NCBI RefSeq assembly: GCF_024519315.1
Contig: NZ_JANIIC010000043.1
Location: forward strand, 35,083 to 99,082
From: Streptomyces malaysiensis subsp. samsunensis
GTDB lineage: Bacteria > Actinomycetota > Actinomycetes > Streptomycetales > Streptomycetaceae
Reading direction: 5' to 3'
Length of the DNA: 64,000 bases
Shown here piece after piece: positions 1 to 8,031 of this stretch. The translations under genes and the position numbers were made by a program. The notes under the pieces were generated by a model. The model had not been told where the DNA came from. It ran no database searches and saw nothing but the letters and a program-made list of their open reading frames with translations. Every line of letters starts with the position of its first letter. The first letter of the stretch is position 1.

Positions 1-18
1 GTTCACCTTCCGTCCTCC

Positions 19-44
19 GCATATATGCATAGCATCGTATATGC
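19..44. promoter_or_regulatory. candidate ArgR (ARG-box-like) operator upstream of argF
   Basis: The AT-rich stretch contains the perfect palindrome GCATATATGC (19-28) and a second half-match ending TATATGC at 44, about 90 bases before the argF start. ArgR operators are paired AT-rich palindromes in front of arginine genes. The assignment is inference from position and shape. Confidence 0.35.
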
Positions 45-130
45 TTCCATGGTTTCCGGTCGCGGCGCCTTCGCCGTAGCTTTGATCCGCCGTGTCCGCC
101 GTGTCCGTGCCGTGCCCTAGGAGCCCCCTG

Positions 131-1135
131 ATGGCGATTGACCTCACCGGCCGCCACTTCCTCAAGGAGCTGGACTTCACCGCCGACGAGTTCCGTCGCC
201 TGATCGACCTGGCCGCCGAGCTGAAGGCGGCCAAGCGCGCGGGCACCGAGGAGCGGCGGCTGCGGGGCAAGAACATCGCCCTGGTCTTCGAGAAGACCTC
301 CACCCGCACCCGCTGTGCCTTCGAGGTCGCGGCCGCCGACCAGGGCGCCTCGACGACCTATCTCGATCCGGTGGGCTCACAGATCGGTCACAAGGAGTCG
401 GTCAAGGACACCGCGCGGGTGCTCGGCCGGATGTATGACGCGATCGAGTACCGGGGCCACGGCCAGGGCGTCGTCGAGGAGCTCGCCGCGCACGCCGGGG
501 TGCCCGTCTACAACGGCCTCACCGACGAATGGCACCCCACCCAGATGCTCGCCGATGTGCTGACCATGGCCGAGCACGGCGAGAAGCCGCTGGGCCGCGT
601 GGCCTACGCCTACCTCGGCGACGCCCGGTACAACATGGGCAACTCCTACCTCGTCACCGGCGCCCTGCTCGGCATGGACGTCCGTATCGTCGCGCCCAAG
701 CTGCTGTGGCCCGACAACACCATCGTGGAGCTGGCCCGGCAGCTCGCCGCGGCCTCCGGCGCCCGTATCTCGCTCACCGAGAGCGTCGAGGAGGGCGTGC
801 GCGGTGCGGACTTCGTGGCCACCGACGTATGGGTGTCCATGGGCGAGCCCAAGGAGGTGTGGGACGAGCGGATAGCGCTGCTCGGGCCGTACGCGGTGAC
901 GATGGACGTGCTGCGCGCCACGGGCAACGACGCCGTGAAGTTCCTGCACTGCCTGCCGGCCTTCCACGATCTGGGCACCGACGTCGGCCGTGAGGTCCAT
1001 GAGCGGCACGGGCTGACCGAGCTCGAGGTCACCGACGAGGTCTTCGAGTCCGAGCACTCCGTCGTCTTCGACGAGGCGGAGAACCGGATGCACACGATCA
1101 AGGCGGTGCTGGTCGCGACCCTCGGCGCTCCGTAA
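131..1135 (+). CDS. argF: ornithine carbamoyltransferase
   Basis: Cytoplasmic enzyme that transfers the carbamoyl group of carbamoyl phosphate to ornithine, giving citrulline in arginine synthesis. The 334-residue protein has the usual family length. The carbamoyl-phosphate loop STRTR lies at residues 57-61 and the ornithine-side HCLP motif near residue 270. The ATG at 131 is preceded by AGGAG at 8 bases; an in-frame GTG further upstream lacks a good ribosome site. It stands alone, followed by a convergent ATP-binding protein gene. An AT-rich palindromic region upstream may bind ArgR. Confidence 0.96.
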   Translation: MAIDLTGRHFLKELDFTADEFRRLIDLAAELKAAKRAGTEERRLRGKNIALVFEKTSTRTRCAFEVAAADQGASTTYLDPVGSQIGHKESVKDTARVLGRMYDAIEYRGHGQGVVEELAAHAGVPVYNGLTDEWHPTQMLADVLTMAEHGEKPLGRVAYAYLGDARYNMGNSYLVTGALLGMDVRIVAPKLLWPDNTIVELARQLAAASGARISLTESVEEGVRGADFVATDVWVSMGEPKEVWDERIALLGPYAVTMDVLRATGNDAVKFLHCLPAFHDLGTDVGREVHERHGLTELEVTDEVFESEHSVVFDEAENRMHTIKAVLVATLGAP

Positions 1136-1189
1136 GGCGGTCTGGGGGGCGCTTCGTAAGGCGGCCCGCGAGGCATTCCAAGGGCGCCC

Positions 1190-1777
1190 TCAAGGCTCCT
1201 CGGGGCGCTCCACGGGCGGAAGGACGAACCAGACGGCCTTGCCGTAGGGGGTCGGCCGGTAGCCCGCGTCCGCGCTGAGGGTCCGGATCAGCAGCAGACC
1301 GCGCCCGCCCTCGGCGAGGCCGTCGGGTCTCTTGGGCCCTTCGGGCCGCCCCAGCGAGTCCAGTCCGCCGGGCGGATTCGGGTCCTGGTCGTGCACCTCG
1401 ACCTGCCAGCCCCCGGTCGGCACCAGCTCCACGACCAGCTCTATCGGCTCGTCGCCGGCCGTGTGCCGCACCGCGTTGGCCACCAGCTCGGCCGTCAGCA
1501 GCTCCGCCGTGTCGCCGTCCACGGGCGCCCCGATGTCGGCCAGGGTGTTCCGGATCAGCGCACGTGCCAGGGGGACGGCGGCGGTCGTATGCGGCAGGGC
1601 GAAGCGCCAGGTGGCGGCGTGGGAGGGATCGGGCACGGAGGTGGTCCCGTCGGTCGGCGTGAAGCGGAATACCGCAGCCCTTGACGATATGAAGCGGACG
1701 ATAGTGCCGGAAGGGACCGTGGACCACTCTTGGCGGGACCTAGGGACTGAAAGGTGTGTTCGCGTCAAATAAGGCAA
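1190..1777 (-). CDS. ATP-binding protein, RsbW/SpoIIAB-like anti-sigma regulatory kinase family
   Basis: Single HATPase_c_2 domain. The N-box ELVANAVRH and a glycine-rich lid (GGRGLLLI) are clear; they are typical of the many small anti-sigma-factor-type ATPases of Streptomyces. The partner sigma or anti-anti-sigma factor is not in the window. The start is uncertain: the open frame begins with TTG at 1777, but homology begins only near residue 50, and a GTG at 1636 would give a shorter protein starting just before the domain. It converges on argF with 54 bases between them. Function beyond the domain family cannot be assigned. Confidence 0.75.
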   Translation of the reverse strand: MPYLTRTHLSVPRSRQEWSTVPSGTIVRFISSRAAVFRFTPTDGTTSVPDPSHAATWRFALPHTTAAVPLARALIRNTLADIGAPVDGDTAELLTAELVANAVRHTAGDEPIELVVELVPTGGWQVEVHDQDPNPPGGLDSLGRPEGPKRPDGLAEGGRGLLLIRTLSADAGYRPTPYGKAVWFVLPPVERPEEP

Positions 1778-1805
1778 ATGGGTAACACCGGTTGCCTCAT
1801 GGGCT

Positions 1806-2933
1806 TCAGACGAGCGCCGCCCACGCCCCTTCCGAGAGCCCGAGCAGCCGCTCGACCGTGGCGGCGTCCGGCAGCGGACCGTGATCTCCGGTCACCTTGA
1901 GCGCGGACGCGGCCGTGATGTGGCCCAGCCGCAGTGCCGAGGTCAGTTCCCCGCCGCGCAGCAGCCCCGCCAGGAATCCGGCGGCGAAGGCGTCCCCCGC
2001 GCCGACCGGTTCCACCACCTCCGTACGCGGGGCCGGCACCGTGACCTCCGGTCCCTCGCCGAAGGCGGTCGCCGCACGTCCGCCGTCCTTGACGACGAGC
2101 AGGCGCGGACGCGGCAGCAGCTTGCGCACCCCGCCCGCGTCGAGGTCCGCGCCCCACAGGTGCTGCGCCTCGTCGAGGCCGACGAAGGTGATGTCGGCGC
2201 GGTCGGCCAGCTCGTGGAGGACCGTGGCGGCCGTGCCGTCCGGCCACAGCGCGGGGCGGTGGTTGACGTCGAAGCTGATGGCGTAGTGGCGGTCGGACGG
2301 AGGGGTGGTGAGCGCCCGTTCCACCAGGGCGCGGCAGGACGGGGAGAGCGCGGGGGTCACGCCCGTGAGGTGGAGCAGTGCCGCCGACCGGAGTCCGGGA
2401 TCATCCAGGACGTCGGGTCCCAGCGCCGAGGCGGCCGAACCGCGCCGGTAGTAGTGCACGCGGGTGCCCGCGGGGCCCGGGTCCTTCACGAGCAGCCCCG
2501 TCGGCCGGTCGGGGTCGGACCGTACGCCCGAGACGTCCACGTTCGCCGCGGCGACGGCGGCACGCACCCGCCTGCCGAACGGATCGTCGCCGAGGGCCGA
2601 GCGCCACACGGCGGAAAGCCCCAGGTCCGCGAGGTACATCGCGACATTGGACTCCGCGCCCGCGACGGACAGCCGCAAGGCGTCGCCGGTATCCAGGCCC
2701 TCGGGCGGTTCGGGGGCGAGCGCGGCCATCGTTTCGCCGACACAGACCACGGTGCCGCCGACGGGAGGCCAGGACGCGGCGGTCCGCGGTTCCTCGCCGC
2801 CACGGCGCGCACCGGGCGTACCGACCGCACCGACAGCAGCGGGCGTACCGACCGCAGCGACCGCACCAGGCGTGGTCGCAGGCGGCGAGGCCGCCCGCGC
2901 TCCGCCGTCGCCCGCGGCACGCGGCGCGCTCAC
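1806..2933 (-). CDS. PfkB-family sugar kinase, probable 2-keto-3-deoxygalactonate kinase
   Basis: Predicted to phosphorylate 2-keto-3-deoxygalactonate before aldol cleavage. The PfkB N-terminal signature (AGAESNVAMYLADLG) and the C-terminal signature with catalytic Asp (PVGAGDAFAAGF) are present. The GTG start at 2933 overlaps the stop of the lactonase gene by 4 bases, so it is the last gene of the operon. The first ~60 residues are an unusual Ala/Pro/Gly/Thr-rich tail with an internal repeat; the kinase fold begins near 'VVCVGETMAAL'. Substrate is inferred from the neighbouring galactonate dehydratase and aldolase. 2-keto-3-deoxygluconate is the main alternative. Confidence 0.85.
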   Translation of the reverse strand: MSAPRAAGDGGARAASPPATTPGAVAAVGTPAAVGAVGTPGARRGGEEPRTAASWPPVGGTVVCVGETMAALAPEPPEGLDTGDALRLSVAGAESNVAMYLADLGLSAVWRSALGDDPFGRRVRAAVAAANVDVSGVRSDPDRPTGLLVKDPGPAGTRVHYYRRGSAASALGPDVLDDPGLRSAALLHLTGVTPALSPSCRALVERALTTPPSDRHYAISFDVNHRPALWPDGTAATVLHELADRADITFVGLDEAQHLWGADLDAGGVRKLLPRPRLLVVKDGGRAATAFGEGPEVTVPAPRTEVVEPVGAGDAFAAGFLAGLLRGGELTSALRLGHITAASALKVTGDHGPLPDAATVERLLGLSEGAWAALV

Positions 2934-3811
2934 ACCGAGCCCCCGGCCGGTCCGGCCGCCGGGCGGTACTCCGCCGCGGGTGGTCCCGGCACCCCCACCC
3001 GGACCGAGAACACGGCGCCGTCGTACGGGCCCGGTGCGGTGAGGCCCACCGTGGCCGTCGTGATGTGCAGGACGTCGCCCTGGAGGCAGACTCCGGCGGG
3101 CTGGCTCGCGGGCAGCCGCAGCGTCCGGTCGAGTTCGCCGTCCGGCCGGTACCGGCGCACCGTCCCCGTCCCCCAGACGGCGATCCACACGGCTCCCTCG
3201 TCGTCGACGACCATGCCGTCGGGGCTGCCGTCGTCCACCGTGACGAATGTCGTCGGCGCGCCGAGTCCGCCCGTCGCCGGGTCGACGGGGTGGCGCCGGA
3301 CGACTCCCCGGGCGCTGTCGGCCAGGTACATGGTGCGTCCGTCGGCCGTGAACGCGGGCCCGTTCGGCACCGAGATGCCGTCGAGGACCCGGGTCACCGT
3401 GCCGTCGTGGTCCACCCGGTAGAGGGAGCCCGCGCCCTCGTCGGCGTCGTAGGCCATGCTGCCCGCCCAGAACCTGCCGGACGGGTCGGCGGCGCCGTCG
3501 TTCATGCGGCGGGCGGGGCGGGTGGCCGCCTCGGGCCGTGCCGGCCAGGTGGTCGTGGAGTCGGGGCCGAGCAGGCAGATCCCGGTGCCCGCGGCGGCGA
3601 TCCAGGTGCCGGGCCGGCCCGCCACGGGTGCCACCGCGCCCAGCGGGACGGGCAGTTCGGCCAGCGTCCGCAGCGGCGCGGTGGGGTCCTGGGGAGCCGT
3701 CAGCAGGCGGCCCTCGAGGATGTCGACGAGCACGAGGGCGTCGCCGGTCCAGCGGATGCCCTCGCCCAGGCCGAGGCGGTCGGGGCGGGCGGGGCGCGGG
3801 TCCTCGATCAC
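2930..3811 (-). CDS. SMP-30/gluconolactonase-family protein, probable galactonolactonase
   Basis: A 293-residue SMP-30/LRE-type beta-propeller. Family landmarks include the N-terminal GEGIRW, MNDGAADPSGRFWAGSM, SVPNGPAF and DGSPDGM segments that carry the metal-binding Glu, Asn and Asp residues. In this operon it would hydrolyse the lactone formed by galactose dehydrogenase to the open sugar acid. The GTG start at 3811 overlaps the aldolase stop by 4 bases, and its own stop overlaps the kinase start, so it is translationally coupled on both sides. The exact lactone is inference from context. Confidence 0.85.
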   Translation of the reverse strand: MIEDPRPARPDRLGLGEGIRWTGDALVLVDILEGRLLTAPQDPTAPLRTLAELPVPLGAVAPVAGRPGTWIAAAGTGICLLGPDSTTTWPARPEAATRPARRMNDGAADPSGRFWAGSMAYDADEGAGSLYRVDHDGTVTRVLDGISVPNGPAFTADGRTMYLADSARGVVRRHPVDPATGGLGAPTTFVTVDDGSPDGMVVDDEGAVWIAVWGTGTVRRYRPDGELDRTLRLPASQPAGVCLQGDVLHITTATVGLTAPGPYDGAVFSVRVGVPGPPAAEYRPAAGPAGGSV

Positions 3812-4440
3812 GGGGTGGCCTCCTGGACCGCGGTGCGGAAGGCGCGGGCGCGTTCGCGCAGGGCGGCCGTGCCGCCGCCGTCCGCGGCGTCGCCGATGAG
3901 GGGCGAGCCGATCCCGACCGCGGTCGCCCCGGCGGCCAGATAGGCGCGGGCCGCGGCTTCGCCGACGCCGCCGACCGGTACGAACGCCTCGTGCGGGAAG
4001 GGCCCCCGCAGGGCCTCGAGATAGCCGGGCCCACCGGCCTGGGCGGCCGGGAAGATCTTCAGCGCCTCGGCGCCGAGCGCGCGGGCACCGATGATCTCGG
4101 TCGGGGTCACGACCCCGGCGAGCACCGGCAGGCCCAGCTCGCGTGCGGTGGCCATCCCCGCGCCCAGGCCGGGGGTGACGGCGAAGTCGGCGCCCGCCCG
4201 GTGGGCGGCGCGGGCGTCGTCGGCGGTGAGCACGGTGCCCGCGCCGAGCGGACGGCCGGGGCCGAGGGCCGCACGGGCCCGTTCGATGACGGTCAGGGCG
4301 TCCTTGCCGGTCAGCGACACCTCGATCAGTTCGATGCCTTCGTCGGCCAGGGCCAGTACGGTGCGCAGCGCGGCCTCGGGGTCGCTGCCGCGCACGATGG
4401 CGACCAGCCGATGGGCGGCCAGGGCGGCTCGCAGATCCAC
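3808..4440 (-). CDS. 2-keto-3-deoxy-6-phosphogalactonate (KDPG/KDPGal-type) aldolase
   Basis: Class I aldolase of the Eda/DgoA family, splitting the phosphorylated keto-deoxy sugar acid into pyruvate and glyceraldehyde-3-phosphate. The Schiff-base lysine is in ALKIFPA (K128) and the catalytic glutamate in ELIEVSLTG (E40). At 210 residues it has the normal family length. The GTG start at 4440 has a GAGGAG ribosome site. It sits 30 bases after the epimerase gene and overlaps the lactonase start by 4 bases. The neighbouring galactonate dehydratase favours the galactonate branch over the gluconate branch. Confidence 0.92.
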   Translation of the reverse strand: MDLRAALAAHRLVAIVRGSDPEAALRTVLALADEGIELIEVSLTGKDALTVIERARAALGPGRPLGAGTVLTADDARAAHRAGADFAVTPGLGAGMATARELGLPVLAGVVTPTEIIGARALGAEALKIFPAAQAGGPGYLEALRGPFPHEAFVPVGGVGEAAARAYLAAGATAVGIGSPLIGDAADGGGTAALRERARAFRTAVQEATP

Positions 4441-4470
4441 GGGCGGAACTCCTCGTGAGGTTGGGCGGGT

Positions 4471-5280
4471 TCAGGGGCAGCGGCAGGCCGCGGTGAGCGT
4501 GAGCCGCCAGCGGACCTCGCCCGAGGCGGGTACCCGCGCGGCGTCGGCGGGGCCCGCGTCGGCGAGGTCGAAGACCCGGCCGAGCATCGGCTCGACTCCT
4601 GTGCTGCGATACGGGCTTTCGGCGGGGAAGCCGCCGAGGTTGCGCCAGAGGGCGACGGACAGCGGCTGCCCGTCGGCCTCCAGCGCGAGGGCCAGGCGTC
4701 GTGTGCCGTCGTGGACGCAGGCGCGCGGGGTGTCCACGACCGCGCCGACCGCGGTGCCGTCGTCCGGTCCGAACCGGTCGAGGGTCAGGCCGAGCGGTGC
4801 GGGCCAGTCGCCCTCCACCCACGGCGCCCCGGCCGGCCAGGGCCGGTCCAGCAGCGGTGCGGCCTCCGGGAAGAGCCGGGTGCGCGCCCCCTCGGGCAGC
4901 CGCAGGGTCGCCCGCGGGGTCAGGTCGAGCAGGGCGTGGGCGGCCCAGACGAAGGCGAAGCCCGGGTCGGCGGTGAGGACGTAGTCGGCCTCGGCGCCGT
5001 CGGCCGTACCGCGGATCGTGCGCGTCAGCGAGAACCGGTCGCAGCGCACGGTGTCCGCGTCCCCCTCGCGCCGCCAGGGACGCGACCAGGCGTCGCCGTG
5101 GTCGGGGGTGCCGCGGACGGTGGGGACGCACTCCTCAAGACCACCCGCGTCCACGAAGGCGTCCCCGGGGCCCACGCGCTCCCGCTCCGGATCCGGGCGG
5201 TGCCACAGCCACTCATGTCCCCCGGCGCTCAGCGAGGTCCAGCGGCCGCCGTGCGCGGGATCGGTCACGATCTCCAGCAC
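4471..5280 (-). CDS. aldose 1-epimerase family protein
   Basis: A 269-residue galactose-mutarotase-fold protein that would interconvert alpha and beta anomers of the released sugar. Recognisable segments are the N-terminal GGRWTSLSAGGHEWLWH, the central GGLEECVPT and the HGDAWSRPW motif carrying a catalytic-type His. The GTG at 5280 is chosen because it lies 4 bases after the galactonate dehydratase stop; no better start is seen inside. Placed in the middle of the galactonate operon, it fits supply of the anomer used by the dehydrogenase. Confidence 0.82.
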   Translation of the reverse strand: MLEIVTDPAHGGRWTSLSAGGHEWLWHRPDPERERVGPGDAFVDAGGLEECVPTVRGTPDHGDAWSRPWRREGDADTVRCDRFSLTRTIRGTADGAEADYVLTADPGFAFVWAAHALLDLTPRATLRLPEGARTRLFPEAAPLLDRPWPAGAPWVEGDWPAPLGLTLDRFGPDDGTAVGAVVDTPRACVHDGTRRLALALEADGQPLSVALWRNLGGFPAESPYRSTGVEPMLGRVFDLADAGPADAARVPASGEVRWRLTLTAACRCP

Positions 5281-5284
5281 CGCG

Positions 5285-6430
5285 TCACCACTCCGCGAAG
5301 GAGCCGTCGGGGTGCCGCCAGACCGGGTTGCGCCACGCGTGACCGGTACGGTCGGCCGCGCGCACGGCCGCCTCGTCGATGGTGATACCCAGCCCCGGGG
5401 CGTCGCCGCGGGGCGCATGGCCGGCCACGAAGCGGAACGGCTCGGGGTCGACGAGATAGGACAGCAGGTCGGCGTCCTTGTTGTAGTGGATACCGCGGCT
5501 CTGCTCCTGGATCAGGAAGTTCGGGGTCGCGAACGCCACCTGGAGGCTGGCCGCGAGCGCGATGGGGCCGAGCGGGCAGTGCGGGGCGAGCTGGGCGCCG
5601 TAGGTCTCGGCCAGTGAGGCGATGCGGTGCACCTCGGAGATGCCGCCCGCGTGGGACAGATCGGGCTGCGCGACGGCGACACCGGCGGCGAGGACCGGCA
5701 GGAACTCCGTGCGCCCGTAGAGCCGTTCACCGGTGGCGAGGGGCACCGGGCTCGCGGCGACCAGGCCGGGGAGCAGATGGCTGAGCTCGGGGACGACGGG
5801 TTCCTCCACGAACAGCGGGTGGAGATCGGCCAGTTGGGCCAGAACGCGGCGGGCGCCCGCGGCGGTGAAGCGGCCGTGGAAGTCGACGGCCACGTCACGG
5901 TCCGGGCCGAGGGCCTCACGGGCGGCGGCCACGCGGTCGACGACCGCGGCGGTCTCGGCCGTGGTGGGCAGCGGGGAGGTCGCCCCGGCGCCGTTCATCT
6001 TCACCGCCGTGAAGCCCGCCTCGACCTGCGCGGCTATCTGCTCGGACAGCTCGGCGGGCTCATCGCCGCCGACCCAGGCGTACACCCGGACGCGGTCGCG
6101 CACCGGTCCGCCCAGCAGGGCGTGCACGGGGGCGCCGTAGGTCTTCCCCGCGATGTCCCACAGGGCCTGGTCGAGGCCGGCGACGGCGCTGGACAGCACG
6201 GGTCCGCCACGGTAGAAGCCGCCCTTGGTGAGCACCTGCCAGTGGTCCTGGATGCGCAGCGGATCGCGGCCGATCAGATAGTCCGCGAGGACGTCGACGG
6301 CCGCGCGGACCACCTCGGCGCGCCCCTCGACGACGGGTTCGCCCCAGCCGACCACGCCCTCGTCGGTCTCGACGCGGCAGAACAGCCAGCGCGGCGGTAC
6401 GAGGAAGGTCTCGATACGGGTGATCTTCAC
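5285..6430 (-). CDS. dgoD: D-galactonate dehydratase
   Basis: Enolase-superfamily enzyme that dehydrates D-galactonate to 2-keto-3-deoxygalactonate. Its 381 residues match the E. coli DgoD pattern throughout: D183 and H185 in VDFHGR, metal ligands E209 and E235 (FVEEP, TGERL), and H284 in LAPHCPLGPIALAA. It also has the DgoD-specific stretches EQSRGIHYNK and WRNPVWRH near the C-terminus. The GTG start at 6430 overlaps the regulator's stop by 4 bases. This is the most diagnostic gene of the pathway and anchors the other assignments. Confidence 0.95.
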   Translation of the reverse strand: MKITRIETFLVPPRWLFCRVETDEGVVGWGEPVVEGRAEVVRAAVDVLADYLIGRDPLRIQDHWQVLTKGGFYRGGPVLSSAVAGLDQALWDIAGKTYGAPVHALLGGPVRDRVRVYAWVGGDEPAELSEQIAAQVEAGFTAVKMNGAGATSPLPTTAETAAVVDRVAAAREALGPDRDVAVDFHGRFTAAGARRVLAQLADLHPLFVEEPVVPELSHLLPGLVAASPVPLATGERLYGRTEFLPVLAAGVAVAQPDLSHAGGISEVHRIASLAETYGAQLAPHCPLGPIALAASLQVAFATPNFLIQEQSRGIHYNKDADLLSYLVDPEPFRFVAGHAPRGDAPGLGITIDEAAVRAADRTGHAWRNPVWRHPDGSFAEW

Positions 6431-7167
6431 TGACCGGAGGGCCTTTCCGTGTTGTTGTCCGAGCCGCCGATCCGGTCCAGGTCGCGACCGGCCTGGTCGA
6501 GCAGGGCCCGCATGGCGGCTTCGGCGGCCCGCGGGTCCTGGGCGCGTACGGCGTCCAGGACGGCGCGGTGGGCGGGTACGGGATCCTGGCTGTGCGGGGA
6601 GCTGTGGACGATGCGGTCACGGTAGGCGAGGCCCGACTCGATCACCATCTCCATGCGCTCGAGGAGCTCGTTGTGGGTGGCGGCGAGCAGGGCGCGGTGG
6701 AAGGCGAGGTCGGCCTCGACGGCGTGGGCGGCGTCGGAGCCGCCCACCCCCATCGCGTCCACGGCGGCGTCCAGCGCCGCGAGGTCGTCCTCGGTGCGCC
6801 GCTCGGCGGCCAGGCGTACGGCCGCGGGCTCGATGATGCCGCGCACCTCGGCGAGGTTGCCCAGCAGCGCGCTGCCGGCGTCGGTGGTGCGGTCGCTCTC
6901 GAACTGCCAGCGCAGCACGTCGGCGTCGAGCAGATTCCAGTCCGAGCGGTTCCGCACGAAGGTGCCGCGCTTCTGACGGGCGTCGACCATCCCCTTGGCG
7001 GCCAGCACCTTCAGCGACTCGCGCAGAGCGGTCAGGCTGACATCCAGTTCGCTCTGGAGGGCCACCAGGTCCAGGGTGGCTCCTTCCGGGATGTCGCCGC
7101 TCAGCACGCGGCGCGCGAGGGCCTCCACGGTCTGGCCGTGCACGCCGCGGCGGGCGTAGGGCGTCAT
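6427..7167 (-). CDS. FadR-subfamily GntR transcriptional regulator
   Basis: A 246-residue protein with an N-terminal winged helix (about residues 10-75, including LVALQSELDVSLTALRESLKVL) and a C-terminal helical FCD domain with metal-ligand-type residues such as DLAFH and PVPAHRAVLDAV. The ATG at 7167 has GAAAGG at 8 bases. It lies inside the galactonate operon, between the dehydrogenase and dgoD, and its stop overlaps the dgoD start. It is probably the local regulator of the pathway, as DgoR (also FadR-type) is in E. coli. The effector, likely galactonate, is inference. Confidence 0.88.
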   Translation of the reverse strand: MTPYARRGVHGQTVEALARRVLSGDIPEGATLDLVALQSELDVSLTALRESLKVLAAKGMVDARQKRGTFVRNRSDWNLLDADVLRWQFESDRTTDAGSALLGNLAEVRGIIEPAAVRLAAERRTEDDLAALDAAVDAMGVGGSDAAHAVEADLAFHRALLAATHNELLERMEMVIESGLAYRDRIVHSSPHSQDPVPAHRAVLDAVRAQDPRAAEAAMRALLDQAGRDLDRIGGSDNNTERPSGQ

Positions 7168-7204
7168 GTCGTCATGCCTTTCTGGTGCGGGCTGATCGCG
7201 GTGG

Positions 7205-7975
7205 TCATGCGGAGGACTTGACGACGCTCCAGCCGCCGTCCACGAGAAGACTCGCACCCGTGATGTACGTGGCCTCATGGGAGCCCAGGAAGGCGATGGC
7301 CGCGGCCACCTCCTCGGGGGTGCCGAAGCGCCCGGCCGCGGTCTCGGCGACGCTGCGCGCGCGGTCCTCTGGGGGAACCCGGTCCCAGGCCGCCGTCAGG
7401 ATCGGGCCGGGCAGCACGGCGTTCACCCGCACCTCGGGTCCGTACTCGACGGCGAGCTGCCCGCACAGGGACAGCAGCGCCCCCTTGGAGGCCGCGTAGG
7501 CGGGGTGGCCGGGGATGCCCTTGTGGGCGTGGACGGACGAGGTCAGGACGACGGCTCCGCGGCGGGTGCGCAGATCGTCCAGGACCGCCTTGAAGCCGAG
7601 GAAGGCCCCGGTGAGGTTGACGGCGAGCTGCCGCTGCCAGGAGTCCAGGGACGTTTCATGGGCGGGTGCGACGTCCACGGTGTACGCGTTGCTGACGAGC
7701 ACGTCGACCGGGCCGAAGTCGCGGGCGGCGGCCGCGATCCGCTCCCAGCCCTCCTCCGCGGAGACGTCGGCGGTCACGAATCGGGCGCGGCCGCCCTCCC
7801 CGCCGATCCGCTCGGCGACCGCCGTGCCACGCTCCTGGTCGATGTCGGCGAGCACGACGGCGGCGCCCTCCTGGGCGAGACGTTCGGCGGTGGCGGCGCC
7901 GATGCCGGAGGCGGCGCCGGTGACCACGGCGGTGTGGGCGGTGAAGCGGTCACCGTACCGGCGGGGCTGCTCCAT
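7205..7975 (-). CDS. SDR-family dehydrogenase, probable D-galactose 1-dehydrogenase
   Basis: Classical short-chain dehydrogenase of 256 residues. The cofactor motif TGAASGIG is at 19-26, NAG-like SNAY near 95, the catalytic Ser near 147, and YAASK with Y160/K164. The C-terminal LLVDGGWSV is typical. An acidic residue after the second strand (ADID) suggests NAD preference. In this operon it is the only oxidoreductase, so it most simply oxidises galactose to galactonolactone; some rhizobial galactose dehydrogenases are SDRs. A fucose or keto-deoxy-acid dehydrogenase is possible. It lies 56 bases downstream of the alpha-galactosidase gene. Confidence 0.8.
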   Translation of the reverse strand: MEQPRRYGDRFTAHTAVVTGAASGIGAATAERLAQEGAAVVLADIDQERGTAVAERIGGEGGRARFVTADVSAEEGWERIAAAARDFGPVDVLVSNAYTVDVAPAHETSLDSWQRQLAVNLTGAFLGFKAVLDDLRTRRGAVVLTSSVHAHKGIPGHPAYAASKGALLSLCGQLAVEYGPEVRVNAVLPGPILTAAWDRVPPEDRARSVAETAAGRFGTPEEVAAAIAFLGSHEATYITGASLLVDGGWSVVKSSA

Positions 7976-8031
7976 CGGGGTTCGGGCTCCTTCGCTGTAC
8001 GTCGGGCGGGGCGGGTGCCGGTCGGCGGTCT

